From positions 1 to 64,000 of the forward strand of contig CAYSXY010000003.1 of the NCBI GenBank assembly GCA_964435165.1: DNA of 64,000 bases. Reading direction: 5' to 3'. The stretch is from CAYSXY01 sp964435165 (lineage in GTDB: Bacteria; Pseudomonadota; Alphaproteobacteria; Rickettsiales; RI-342). The position numbers and the translations under genes are program-made. The notes below the pieces were generated by a model, which had not been told where the DNA came from, ran no database searches, and worked only from the letters and a program-made list of their open reading frames with translations. Shown here piece after piece: positions 1 to 8,557 of the stretch (its first letter is position 1; each line of letters opens with the position of its first letter).

Positions 1-113
1 CTCCAAATAGAATCCCTCATACCAATCAATCGTCAATTATTGGTTAGCAATGCCTCTATTTTAATTTTATTTCGCAGTGAATTGTTAATAATTTTGCACT
101 AATTCATTTCATC

Positions 114-129
114 TGGCACGTTCTTTGCA
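114..129 (+). promoter_or_regulatory. sigma-54 (RpoN) promoter upstream of the RTX gene
   Basis: The sequence TGGCACG-TTCT-TTGCA matches the RpoN consensus TGGCACG-N4-TTGC(A/T) at every defined position. The GG (115-116) and GC (127-128) dinucleotides are separated by exactly 10 nt. This predicts a transcript start near 140 and a 5' leader of about 120 nt before the ATG at 264. The rest of 1-263 is AT-rich and shows no other feature I can name. Such promoters need an AAA+ enhancer-binding protein, and none is encoded in the window. Confidence 0.8.
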
Positions 130-263
130 ATTCCAAACATCAGGTTCATTAAAATGTTTACAGAGTTTGTGGCAGCATGATATAGCCACTTGACGAATGT
201 TAAGGTCATGAATGAGTAACTATTTTAATATATATTCATATATAAGTTATTGCGCGGGGAATA

Positions 264-2252
264 ATGGCAACGCTTATCGGAACAATTAATAATGATAATT
301 TAACCGGCACGAATGTCGAGGATACCATCTTTGGAGGCAACGGTAATGATACTTTGCGTGGCGCCGAAGGAAATGATTTTATTGATGGTGGCGCTGATGA
401 AGATCTGGTGCAAGGTGGTGCCGGTAATGATTTTCTGATTGGTAATATCGGGAATGACTCTCTGGTTGGTGATGCTGGAGATGATACGATTTATGCCGGA
501 ACTGGCAATGACTCTCTTCGTGGTGGCGAAGATAATGACCTGCTGATTGGTGATGCAGGCAATGATACGTTAAGCGGCGATGCTGGCAATGACCGTCTTT
601 ACGGACGGGATGATGATGACTGGTTGAATGGTGGAGAAGGCGATGACCTGCTGGATGGCGGCGCTGGTAATGACACGTTAGATTCAGGCGCTGGCACAAA
701 TCTGCTCCGAGGCGGTGCGGGTAATGATCTCATTTATGGTCGTGATGGCAACAACGTTTTCTATGCGGGTATTGGGAATGATACCGTGTGGGCTGAAGAC
801 GGTAATGATCTGATTGTCGGTGAAGCAGGTGACGATGTACTGTTCGGAGGGCTTGGTAATGATAATATTATTGGTCAGGCGGACCAGGATCGCTTGATCG
901 GTAGCGGCGGTAATGATGTTCTGGATGGCGGTGATGGCAATGATACGCTTGATGGCGGTGACGATAATGATTTGCTCATTGGTGGCGCTGGTGATGATAT
1001 TATCAACGCAGGCCGTGGTGATGACACTGCGTATGGCGGTAACCAGAATGATAGTATTTTCGGCTCAGAGAATAACGACTTGCTGCTTGGTGAAAGCGGC
1101 AATGATACGCTGGATGGCGGACGTGATAATGACACGTTGTACGGTCAGGATGGTGATGATCTGCTGTTAGGAAGCGACGGTGATGATATCGCCTATGGCG
1201 GTATTGGTCAGGATGTACTTTCCGGCGGCTTTGGCGCAGACTTTCTCGCTGGTGAAGATGGAAATGATTCACTGAGTGGCGGTGCCGGAAATGATACGCT
1301 GGTTGCGGGTGCTGGCGCTGATACGCTCGATGCTGGCGATGGAGATGATAATCTCAATGCTGGCGATGGTGATGATATCGCCTATGGCGGTGTTGCCTAC
1401 GATAGGCTTTTTGGCGGCGCAGGAGCAGACACGCTGGATGGCGGGTCACAAGATGATCGCCTGGAAGGCGGAGACGGAAATGACTCGCTTCAAGGCGGGT
1501 CGGGTAATGATAATTTGTTTGGGCAAAGCGGTGCCGATACCTTGTTGGGTGGTGAGGGCGATGATCAGCTCAATGGTAATGCGGATGATGGCACCTTTAC
1601 CTTCACACCCGCAGGCACGGAGGAGTTAAGCGATTTGCTGCTGGCTGATGCGGATGGAGTGCTCTCCGTCGATTCTGAATTTAGCCGTAAATTTGCCTTT
1701 AGAGCCGTCGGAAATCTTGATGGGAATGCAGTTTTTCGTATTACCAACAACACTGGTGAAGATTTGGATCTGAATTGGCGTCTTTACAGTAAGTTTGGTG
1801 AGCCTACCGATATATTCGTGCCAAATGGTCAGGATACGTATTTCATGATTGATCTCTCAGAGATGATTCCGCTTGGCCGGGTAAAACTTTATGATGGTGA
1901 TAAGCAGGTACAAACAGCCAGCCTGTTCAAAGCCTGGAAAAAAGATTTTGATAAGTCAGACTATGACGTGGCAACTGATCCACAAGTGGCAGATGTGACT
2001 GGCGGTGATGTGCTGACTGGCGATGCCGGGGAAGATATTTTCTTCTTCGATGCTGAGTCGAACATTGAGCGTATTACGGACTTTAATCCTGATGAAGATT
2101 TGGTGCGCATTGAAGACGAAGATTTCGGTGCGGAGGATGTGTCTGGTTTTGGTACCAATACATTAGTGTTCGCTAACGAAGGCGGCGACACAGGGGTGAT
2201 TGTGGCCGAAAATGACCATCTCTGGACAGAAGACGACATTTATTTCGGATAA
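264..2252 (+). CDS. RTX-type calcium-binding repeat protein
   Basis: This is a predicted secreted acidic protein of 662 aa. Residues about 24-437 are an unbroken run of 46 nonapeptides of the GGxGxDxLx type, the Ca2+-binding parallel beta-roll of RTX (hemolysin-type) proteins. The next 125 or so residues (about 445-570) are non-repetitive and match no domain I recognise. The C-terminal 90 residues return to an RTX-like pattern (GDVLTGDAGEDIFFF, then a DFNPDEDLVRI-type segment), as seen at the end of serralysin-like and other type I-secreted proteins. There is no Sec signal peptide, which fits ABC/MFP/OMP (type I) export, but no exporter genes are nearby. The start follows a GGGGA ribosome site. 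I see no protease, lipase or toxin domain, so an adhesin, matrix or surface role is only an inference. Confidence 0.9.
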   Translation: MATLIGTINNDNLTGTNVEDTIFGGNGNDTLRGAEGNDFIDGGADEDLVQGGAGNDFLIGNIGNDSLVGDAGDDTIYAGTGNDSLRGGEDNDLLIGDAGNDTLSGDAGNDRLYGRDDDDWLNGGEGDDLLDGGAGNDTLDSGAGTNLLRGGAGNDLIYGRDGNNVFYAGIGNDTVWAEDGNDLIVGEAGDDVLFGGLGNDNIIGQADQDRLIGSGGNDVLDGGDGNDTLDGGDDNDLLIGGAGDDIINAGRGDDTAYGGNQNDSIFGSENNDLLLGESGNDTLDGGRDNDTLYGQDGDDLLLGSDGDDIAYGGIGQDVLSGGFGADFLAGEDGNDSLSGGAGNDTLVAGAGADTLDAGDGDDNLNAGDGDDIAYGGVAYDRLFGGAGADTLDGGSQDDRLEGGDGNDSLQGGSGNDNLFGQSGADTLLGGEGDDQLNGNADDGTFTFTPAGTEELSDLLLADADGVLSVDSEFSRKFAFRAVGNLDGNAVFRITNNTGEDLDLNWRLYSKFGEPTDIFVPNGQDTYFMIDLSEMIPLGRVKLYDGDKQVQTASLFKAWKKDFDKSDYDVATDPQVADVTGGDVLTGDAGEDIFFFDAESNIERITDFNPDEDLVRIEDEDFGAEDVSGFGTNTLVFANEGGDTGVIVAENDHLWTEDDIYFG

Positions 2253-2293
2253 CAGGGACTGATTTAACGTCATAGATGACCCTGTTTACAAGA

Positions 2294-2326
2294 GGGCTGG
2301 TCACTGATGGTGATCAGCCCTTTTTC
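2294..2326 (+). terminator. Rho-independent terminator after the RTX gene
   Basis: The 11-bp arms GGGCTGGTCAC and GTGATCAGCCC (one G-T wobble) enclose the 5-nt loop TGATG, and TTTTTC follows directly. It lies 41 nt after the RTX stop codon and isolates that gene from ugd. Confidence 0.85.
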
Positions 2327-2349
2327 TTAATGATGTTGCAATCATCAGC

Positions 2350-2362
2350 GTGTAATTTACAC
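2350..2362. promoter_or_regulatory. 13-bp palindrome upstream of ugd, possible operator
   Basis: GTGTAA-T-TTACAC is a perfect inverted repeat with a one-base centre, 39 nt before the ugd start. Its length and symmetry suit a dimeric transcription factor site. No regulator is identified and I saw no second copy. Confidence 0.3.
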
Positions 2363-2401
2363 GACATTGAGTAATCCAATAATACATAGGAATTGGTGGT
2401 T

Positions 2402-3754
2402 ATGCCGCGTATCGCTGTGATCGGTACTGGTTATGTCGGGTTGGTGTCCGGGGCTTGTTTTTCGGAATGGGGTTTCCAGGTTATTTGTGTTGATAAAGAC
2501 AGATCAAAGATTGACAGGCTTTGTTCCGGGTCCGTTCCAATATATGAGGCTGGTCTAAAAGCGTTGGTAGAGCGCAATAGTGCCAAGGGTCATTTGCAAT
2601 TTACGACAGATTTGTCTGACGCAGTACAGCAGAGTGATGTGGTCTTCATTGCCGTTGGCACGCCGATGGGCGAGAATGGGGATGCTGATTTATCTGCTGT
2701 TTATGAGGTGGCAAGGGCGGTGGCGGAAACGGCGTCCGGCCGATTGGTGCTGTTGACGAAATCGACGGTGCCGGTGGGAACAACCCGCGACCTTATGGCG
2801 AAAATACGCCAGTGGAACCCGGAATCACAGATTGAGGTGGCGTCAAACCCAGAGTTTTTGCGTGAAGGTTCGGCAATCAGCGATTTTATGAATGCTGACA
2901 GGGTGATCGTGGGTGCAGACAGTCCATATGCGCGAGAGATGCTTGCGGAAATCTACGCGCCTTTAACGCGTAAGGGAGTGCCATTGCTCATGACAAATCC
3001 ACCCAGCGCTGAACTCATCAAATATGCCGCCAATGGATTCCTGGCGACTAAGGTGGCATTTATCAATGAGATGGCGACATTATGTGAGGAATTAGGGGCG
3101 AATATCGATGATGTGTCTGGTGGCATGGGGCTGGATAAACGTATTGGGAAGCATTTCCTCCAGGCCGGTCCCGGCTATGGTGGGTCCTGTTTTCCGAAAG
3201 ATACACATGCGCTGGCGGCAACGGCGCGTAGAGCTGGCGCACCCAGCCGAATTGTGGAATCGGTGATTGACTCCAATGATCAGCGTAAAGCAATGATGGC
3301 TAATCGTATTATTGAGATTATGGGTGGAGATGTTGTCGGGAAGACGATTGGCGTGCTGGGGCTGACTTTTAAAGCCAATACCGATGATATGCGTGACAGT
3401 GCGAGTTTGGTGATTTTGCCGCGATTGCTCGAAGCCGGCGCAACGATCAAGGCATATGATCCGGCAGGGATGGAGCAGGCCAGGCCATTACTTCCAGACG
3501 CGATTCACTATGTGGATGACGCCTACGCAGCACTCGATCATGCGGATGCCGCTGTGATTCTGGCAGAGTGGGACGAGTTTCGGTCTTTGAATTTTGCACA
3601 AGTGCAATCGCGGATGCGTGTGCCGGTGCTGATCGACTTACGCAATATCTTTCACCTCCGTGAGTTTATGCATCAGGCTATTCATTATTATTCGATTGGT
3701 CGTCAGCCAGTCGATGGTCACGTTTCTGATCGTTCTAAGAGGCATGTCGCCTGA
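2402..3754 (+). CDS. ugd: UDP-glucose 6-dehydrogenase
   Basis: This enzyme makes UDP-glucuronate by the NAD+-dependent four-electron oxidation of UDP-glucose, supplying acidic sugar for exopolysaccharide. It is 450 aa, normal for the family. The N-terminal Rossmann motif GTGYVGLVSGACFSEWG is followed by the central dimerisation helix region and the catalytic-cysteine motif GGSCFPKD (Cys263). The C-terminal UDP-binding domain contains LGLTFKANTDDMRDS. I place the start at the ATG at 2402, preceded by AGGA, although an in-frame TTG lies 9 nt upstream. It is the first gene of the polysaccharide cluster and runs in the same direction as the downstream methyltransferase. Confidence 0.96.
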   Translation: MPRIAVIGTGYVGLVSGACFSEWGFQVICVDKDRSKIDRLCSGSVPIYEAGLKALVERNSAKGHLQFTTDLSDAVQQSDVVFIAVGTPMGENGDADLSAVYEVARAVAETASGRLVLLTKSTVPVGTTRDLMAKIRQWNPESQIEVASNPEFLREGSAISDFMNADRVIVGADSPYAREMLAEIYAPLTRKGVPLLMTNPPSAELIKYAANGFLATKVAFINEMATLCEELGANIDDVSGGMGLDKRIGKHFLQAGPGYGGSCFPKDTHALAATARRAGAPSRIVESVIDSNDQRKAMMANRIIEIMGGDVVGKTIGVLGLTFKANTDDMRDSASLVILPRLLEAGATIKAYDPAGMEQARPLLPDAIHYVDDAYAALDHADAAVILAEWDEFRSLNFAQVQSRMRVPVLIDLRNIFHLREFMHQAIHYYSIGRQPVDGHVSDRSKRHVA

Positions 3755-3786
3755 GCATGTGACAGTCTATAGAAAGGTATGTTGGT

Positions 3787-4404
3787 ATGAAGCTGAATCT
3801 GGGATGCGGAGCCTGTACGCCGGCTGGATGGACTAATGTGGATTATGCGCTGGGAGCGCGTGTCATGAAGTGGCCTTTGATTCGGCCGATTAACCGAAAG
3901 TTACGCCTATTTGATCTGGATTGGGATGACCATATTGTTATTCATAATCTACTGAGACCTTTTCCATGGGCCGAAGGTTCGGCGGATGCTGTTTATAGCT
4001 CACATACGCTAGAGCATATCAAGCGGGAAGACGGTCTGCGTTTTTTGGCCGAATGTTTCAAAGTGTTGAAATCCGGCGGAGTGATTCGCATTGTGGTGCC
4101 GGATCTGGCGGTGATTGTACAGCGTTACAATAAGGGTGAGATTAGAGCAGATCGCTTTATCGAAGCGCTGGATGTGCTTTATCCGCCGGCATCCAACAAA
4201 ATCAAAGAGATTTTACGGCCCTATACCCAATATCCGCATAAATGTATGTATGATACACCGACATTGGAGGCTGTGCTTGCAGAAGCAGGGTTTACCCAAG
4301 TTGCATCGCGTGGTGCATTTGACAGTGCCATTGAGGATATAACGCTTATTGAGCTGGAAGACCGTACGGTGGATGCTGTGATTGTCGAAGCAATCAAACC
4401 TTAG
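3787..4404 (+). CDS. class I SAM-dependent methyltransferase (Methyltransf_11-like)
   Basis: This is a 205-aa predicted cytosolic methyltransferase. The N-terminal LNLGCG is a degenerate SAM-binding motif I, and the segment ADAVYSSHTLEHI followed by LRIVVPDL-like strands is typical of short Methyltransf_11 proteins found in O-antigen and exopolysaccharide clusters. The substrate is unknown; methylation of a sugar or lipid-linked oligosaccharide is inferred from the position 32 nt after ugd. Its 3' end overlaps the flippase gene on the opposite strand by 4 nt (tail to tail), so the two convergent transcripts overlap. Confidence 0.8.
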   Translation: MKLNLGCGACTPAGWTNVDYALGARVMKWPLIRPINRKLRLFDLDWDDHIVIHNLLRPFPWAEGSADAVYSSHTLEHIKREDGLRFLAECFKVLKSGGVIRIVVPDLAVIVQRYNKGEIRADRFIEALDVLYPPASNKIKEILRPYTQYPHKCMYDTPTLEAVLAEAGFTQVASRGAFDSAIEDITLIELEDRTVDAVIVEAIKP

Positions 4405-5708
4405 GCCCCGTTGTTTTTCCGAAACAGACCTATCCATAAGATCATCGCGTTGATGGACATGGCTGCTGCATAGGCAATGATCGCCCAGCTGGTTTGCTGC
4501 TGTTGTGATAGGGTTGTATATGAAAAAATGAATATCAGCATGATGATAAGTGACGCAGTGCAGGCTTTGATAGCCCAGACGCGCAAGTAGCGCTTGTCAG
4601 CACCCAATGCAGCATATGAAAGATGCTGAACGATATAATAACAGCCAACGGTTGCGGCAATCGGCAGAATAGCGGATGAGAGTTGACGTAGATTGCCAAG
4701 GAATTGCGATTCAAACGCAGAGAAGAATGGCAAATACAATATGTTATAGGCCAGGTGTCCGCTAATCCAGAGGATGATGACCATTGCCAGGCTAATGGCC
4801 AACGTTTTAAGGGCCTGCCGATGGGTAATATGGGCTTTGTAAAAGCCTTTCAGACGATACATGACGGTAATCGTAATAAAGGCCTGGGCGATGAAATAGA
4901 GGCGCTGGAAGATGCCGAGCAATACAACTGCGGTATCACGGTGAAAAAAGTCCGCAATGACAATCGTCACATTATTCAGCAATGTATTGAGTATAGCGTC
5001 ATAGCCCACTGGCAGTCCACGCTTGATGGCGCGCATGAGTGGGGCAATGGCGCCGAGACGAATACTGACCACAAAGGCTTGTAACCATATATTGGTGCTG
5101 TGTGTCATTCTTACGCTCGATATAAACATGATGGCGTTTGAAATCAGGTAGAGAATGCCAAGTCCCGTAAGGCCGAGATAATGATCACCTGTTTCTTGTT
5201 CGATAAGGAAAAATGCTCCCATCATCAGGATGAAAGTGAGAGGTTGGAGTACCTCAATCAAGAGCGTTCTGGGAATCGCATCATTCAATACCAATCGATG
5301 GCGATTGACGACATATGCTTCACTGAGCAGCCGAGCACTGTAAATGCACAGAATGGCGATGATGTTTAGTGATTGATACATACTGTAGATGAGCATGATC
5401 GGTACACAGGGAATACTGCATAGCCAGAAAATACTCAGTGACCGTGCGGCGGCAACGTAATCACTGCTTGGGCGCTGCATAATACGAAAGCAGTAGCGGT
5501 TATAACCCAGTGTAATGATAACACTGGCAATGGTGGCGAGCGCCACTGTGGCGTAATACTGGCTGACAACGTTTAACGGTTGCATTTCCATGACCAGCAG
5601 CATCGATGTCAATTGTGCCAGAATTCCAAGTAATTTAAGGCTGAACGCGTATCCACGCGAGAGTGCGAATTGCTTCAGGCGCGATTGCGTATACGTAATG
5701 TGATTCAT
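4401..5708 (-). CDS. Wzx/MATE-like polysaccharide flippase, membrane protein
   Basis: This 435-aa protein is almost entirely hydrophobic. About 12 membrane segments separated by short loops fit the MOP superfamily of polysaccharide flippases (Wzx). I see no strongly diagnostic motif, so the call rests on size, topology and location among polysaccharide genes. It is the last gene of a minus-strand series (methyltransferase, methyltransferase, flippase) with a 23-nt gap to the preceding methyltransferase. The likely job is moving undecaprenyl-linked repeat units across the inner membrane. Confidence 0.65.
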   Translation of the reverse strand: MNHITYTQSRLKQFALSRGYAFSLKLLGILAQLTSMLLVMEMQPLNVVSQYYATVALATIASVIITLGYNRYCFRIMQRPSSDYVAAARSLSIFWLCSIPCVPIMLIYSMYQSLNIIAILCIYSARLLSEAYVVNRHRLVLNDAIPRTLLIEVLQPLTFILMMGAFFLIEQETGDHYLGLTGLGILYLISNAIMFISSVRMTHSTNIWLQAFVVSIRLGAIAPLMRAIKRGLPVGYDAILNTLLNNVTIVIADFFHRDTAVVLLGIFQRLYFIAQAFITITVMYRLKGFYKAHITHRQALKTLAISLAMVIILWISGHLAYNILYLPFFSAFESQFLGNLRQLSSAILPIAATVGCYYIVQHLSYAALGADKRYLRVWAIKACTASLIIMLIFIFSYTTLSQQQQTSWAIIAYAAAMSINAMILWIGLFRKNNGA

Positions 5709-5731
5709 GACCGTTGCGTCATAAAGCCAGT

Positions 5732-6361
5732 TTACTTGACTGTAAATATGGAGGTGATTTCCTGCATAACCATGCTGCTTGGGTCAGAAAAGGCGTAATG
5801 AGCGGATGTATAGGGTATCAGGTCTTTGATTGCAGGGAAGTAATGTTTGCGCTGAGCGTCGTCGAACAGGATAAACGCGCCGGACTTAAGCTTACCTTGT
5901 TTGGCTTGTTCTATAAGGGTATAACAACACTGGGAACGATCACGGCCATCAATGATTATAAGGTCAAACTCCGCAAATGGTATGTCGGGCTTGATATATT
6001 CATCACCAAGTGGTGTCAGGCGAATGTCTGAGGCGGTGCCCTCTAAGCGTTTATGAATCGTTTTATACCACTCTTCATTGTCTTCCAAAGCAATGACGCG
6101 ATGGCCATTCCGTGTCATCCAGAGCGTTGAAAAGCCGCTTCCCCATTCAAAAACACGGGCATTTGGTGTGAGTTCGGCCTTGATGAAATCGATGGCATCG
6201 AAGGTCCACCACGGAAGTGGGTGCTCAAGCTTTTGGGTAAAGCTACGTCGTTGCTGCTCAAACATACGATCCAATGACGGATCCGTGGCTATATGCGCCA
6301 TAATGTTCCATGCGGATGGGTGCATAAAACGTTTTAGTCGTGAGATGCGTTCGCGATTCAT
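5732..6361 (-). CDS. SAM-dependent methyltransferase, FkbM/class I-like
   Basis: The protein is 209 aa from the ATG at 6361. That start overlaps the upstream stop codon as ATGA, which implies translational coupling and is why I prefer it to the longer reading frame from 6421. The SAM-binding region is ARVFEWGSGFSTLWMTRNG, with an acidic residue at the end of the next strand (VIALEDNEEWY) and FDLIIIDGRDR as motif II. Proteins of this kind are often annotated as class I methyltransferases of polysaccharide loci. The acceptor is unknown. It has no signal peptide or membrane helix. Confidence 0.75.
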   Translation of the reverse strand: MNRERISRLKRFMHPSAWNIMAHIATDPSLDRMFEQQRRSFTQKLEHPLPWWTFDAIDFIKAELTPNARVFEWGSGFSTLWMTRNGHRVIALEDNEEWYKTIHKRLEGTASDIRLTPLGDEYIKPDIPFAEFDLIIIDGRDRSQCCYTLIEQAKQGKLKSGAFILFDDAQRKHYFPAIKDLIPYTSAHYAFSDPSSMVMQEITSIFTVK

Positions 6362-7122
6362 GATTGGCTTGGTACGGTGTTGGTTGAATTTGACGATGAG
6401 GCCGGGCGGCACAGGCAGCAATAATGCTGATCAAAGAGGCGACGGGCGAGTCGAGGCCAAAGGGTGAAAAGGGTTCGACGGACAGCGAATTTGAGGTATC
6501 CGCTAATACCGCTGCGAAAAGTCATAATTTCAAGTGGATGATCGTATACCTTCTCATTGACAATTTCCAGCCCGGTCGACTGAAGCAGCCGGCGAATAGA
6601 ACCGTAATGATAAAAATTGATATGACCGATATCGTTTTCAACAAAATGATTAGGCTGGCGGGCACTGTCTTCTAGCGGCACTTCGATCAATATCATTTTG
6701 CCGACACGCATGAGTTCCTTGAGAAATAGCCGTTCATGCTCGACGTGTTCGAGCACATGTGTAGAGTAGATGAGGTCAATAGTTTGGTCTTCATATGGGA
6801 GATGGTAGCCATCAAAAGTTTTCGCTTCCACTAGTGACGAGATATGACGTTTGCGTATGGCATCGGCACCTGATTCAGAAATTTCAATGCCATAGAGTTT
6901 GTCGCCGAAGCCCATTTTGTCCAATAATGCCAGGTTGGCACCTTCTCCGGCACCGACTTCCATGACTTTTTCCGGTTCGATGATGCCATTGCAGATCTCA
7001 GCGATATGCTGCACTTTGTATTTCGCACTGACATGCCGCCATTCTGTGACCGTTTCGTCATAATAACTATCGTATTTCTCCTGAAGTTCCGAACTGACCT
7101 GTAGTGAAGCACTTGAAGACAC
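6358..7122 (-). CDS. class I SAM-dependent methyltransferase
   Basis: This 254-aa protein has a Methyltransf_11/23 core: VMEVGAGEGANLALL (motif I, about residues 55-70), IDLIYSTHVLEHVEHE and MILIEVPLED. The C terminus contains a hydrophobic stretch and ends in a Cys/Ser-rich tail. It heads the methyltransferase-methyltransferase-flippase operon. A CCCTAT microsatellite lies 35-58 nt upstream of its start. It probably methylates a sugar or an amino group on a surface glycan precursor; no substrate can be read from the sequence. Confidence 0.78.
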   Translation of the reverse strand: MSSSASLQVSSELQEKYDSYYDETVTEWRHVSAKYKVQHIAEICNGIIEPEKVMEVGAGEGANLALLDKMGFGDKLYGIEISESGADAIRKRHISSLVEAKTFDGYHLPYEDQTIDLIYSTHVLEHVEHERLFLKELMRVGKMILIEVPLEDSARQPNHFVENDIGHINFYHYGSIRRLLQSTGLEIVNEKVYDHPLEIMTFRSGISGYLKFAVRRTLFTLWPRLARRLFDQHYCCLCRPASSSNSTNTVPSQS

Positions 7123-7156
7123 GTGAGGAACCCTCGTGGATTATGTTGCATATCAG

Positions 7157-7180
7157 CCCTATCCCTATCCCTATCCCTAT
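7157..7180. repeat. hexanucleotide microsatellite (CCCTAT)x4
   Basis: Four perfect tandem copies of CCCTAT (ATAGGG on the minus strand) sit between the acyltransferase stop and the start of the minus-strand methyltransferase. Slippage here would change promoter or leader length without touching a reading frame. Confidence 0.9.
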
Positions 7181-7297
7181 GGATTATCCTTTGTAAGGCG
7201 TAAGGCTCAAGAACAGGCAATGAACATCATACGTATGTCTGGATATTCATCACTCAATTCTATTCTGTGTTAGTGATTATTAGTTATCAAAAAGGCG

Positions 7298-8383
7298 TTA
7301 ATATTTAGTGACATGCGATGATCGGCCTCCCGTTAACAGGCGGAATAGCGACGGAACGGAGCGTTTTAAAATCACAGCAGTGCAGATCGTAAGTATCAGC
7401 GTACATAATGGGGTCATGAGATATAGGAGTGTTTGTTCTGCAACGTGTGATGGTTCCACTATGCGATAGCTCAATTTTCGTAGAAATGTCTGTAGCGGTT
7501 CATGGGCAGCATAAATGAAAAATGCATAGTAGCTGCCGAAGGTGAGTGCTTTGTCTGTCGGTGACCCAACGCGTATGTTGCCAATCATGCCCCAGATGAA
7601 AAGAATGGTCGTGATGATGACTATTTTCTTCATTACTGTAGAAATTGTCTGTAGTTCTGCAAGATATGCCCATGTTCCGGTGGCGGTTGCGAGCAGTGTA
7701 ATGAAAGCGATTGGTGTGATATTGTTGTCGAAGTGATGAAGTCTGACTGGCCGAGTCGCCAGTAATATCCCGATATAAAACGCGAATATCGATTCAATGC
7801 CATAGAACCAAGGCTTGATAAGTGGATCCATTATCCACACAAGACCAAGAAGTGCTGCAATATACCAGCCTCCGCTTTTCGCGATGATGTAAAATAGTGG
7901 AGACAGCAAACAGAGCAGGAATAAATCCCGAAGAAACCATAAATGATAGCCAATGGGTATGCTGCCGATACCGGTGATGGCATTTATGATGTCACTAAGA
8001 GTGTAGTCTCTAATGAGCAGGGCATTTTGTGAGAAAGCGAACTGCAGTGCTTCGATAGATTGCGCAAGTGCATAGGCGCTTAATATCATTATGTTCCATA
8101 TCATGAGGGGCAGAGCGATGCTATGTATGCGTTTGCGCACCATGTATGTGTAGCTTTGCAGATTTAGCGAAAAATCGCGTGCAAGTAGAAACGCAGAAAT
8201 AATAAAAAATAGTGGAACGGCGCAGCGTGCAAGAAACTGCGATATGGCGATGGGGACGGGATTAGCTGATGTGATGATGTCAGTATTTGCTAGATGAACA
8301 TTGCCATACATATGTAGATAAAGAATCAGTGTGATTAATGGTAGGCGTAGCAGGTTGATTTTGCGTACTGTCAGTGCATCCAT
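7298..8383 (-). CDS. acyltransferase 3 family membrane protein
   Basis: The predicted inner-membrane O-acyltransferase (acyltransferase_3/OafA/WecH group) has about 361 aa and some ten membrane helices. The family pattern is visible: an N-terminal arginine-rich start followed by a first helix with YLHMYGNVHL (catalytic-type His), then RCAVPLFFIISAFLLARDF (the R-x10-S-x-F-type motif) and GYHLWFLRDLFLL. Such enzymes add acetyl or other acyl groups to exported sugars. I place the start at the ATG at 8383, six bases after GAGG; ATGs at 8386 and 8395 are also in frame. It is divergent from the polymerase gene at 8558. Confidence 0.85.
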   Translation of the reverse strand: MDALTVRKINLLRLPLITLILYLHMYGNVHLANTDIITSANPVPIAISQFLARCAVPLFFIISAFLLARDFSLNLQSYTYMVRKRIHSIALPLMIWNIMILSAYALAQSIEALQFAFSQNALLIRDYTLSDIINAITGIGSIPIGYHLWFLRDLFLLCLLSPLFYIIAKSGGWYIAALLGLVWIMDPLIKPWFYGIESIFAFYIGILLATRPVRLHHFDNNITPIAFITLLATATGTWAYLAELQTISTVMKKIVIITTILFIWGMIGNIRVGSPTDKALTFGSYYAFFIYAAHEPLQTFLRKLSYRIVEPSHVAEQTLLYLMTPLCTLILTICTAVILKRSVPSLFRLLTGGRSSHVTKY

Positions 8384-8557
8384 CATTATCCTCATTCCTG
8401 ATCAATCATATTGTTTTATTGGCTGTTATATGAAGAATGTCTGAAGTGTGATGGCCGTATTTTTCTCTTTCTTTAAGAAAAGATTATGGTTTCTGAAAGA
8501 AGATAGCGCATAAGATTAGTGTATTGATTTATCAATAAAATATAGAAGTTTTTTTCG

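Noticed and set aside
379..1629. Several open frames within the RTX gene on both strands
   Set aside because: They are shadows created by the GC-phased nonapeptide repeats and consist of His/Arg or Met-rich periodic text without family similarity.
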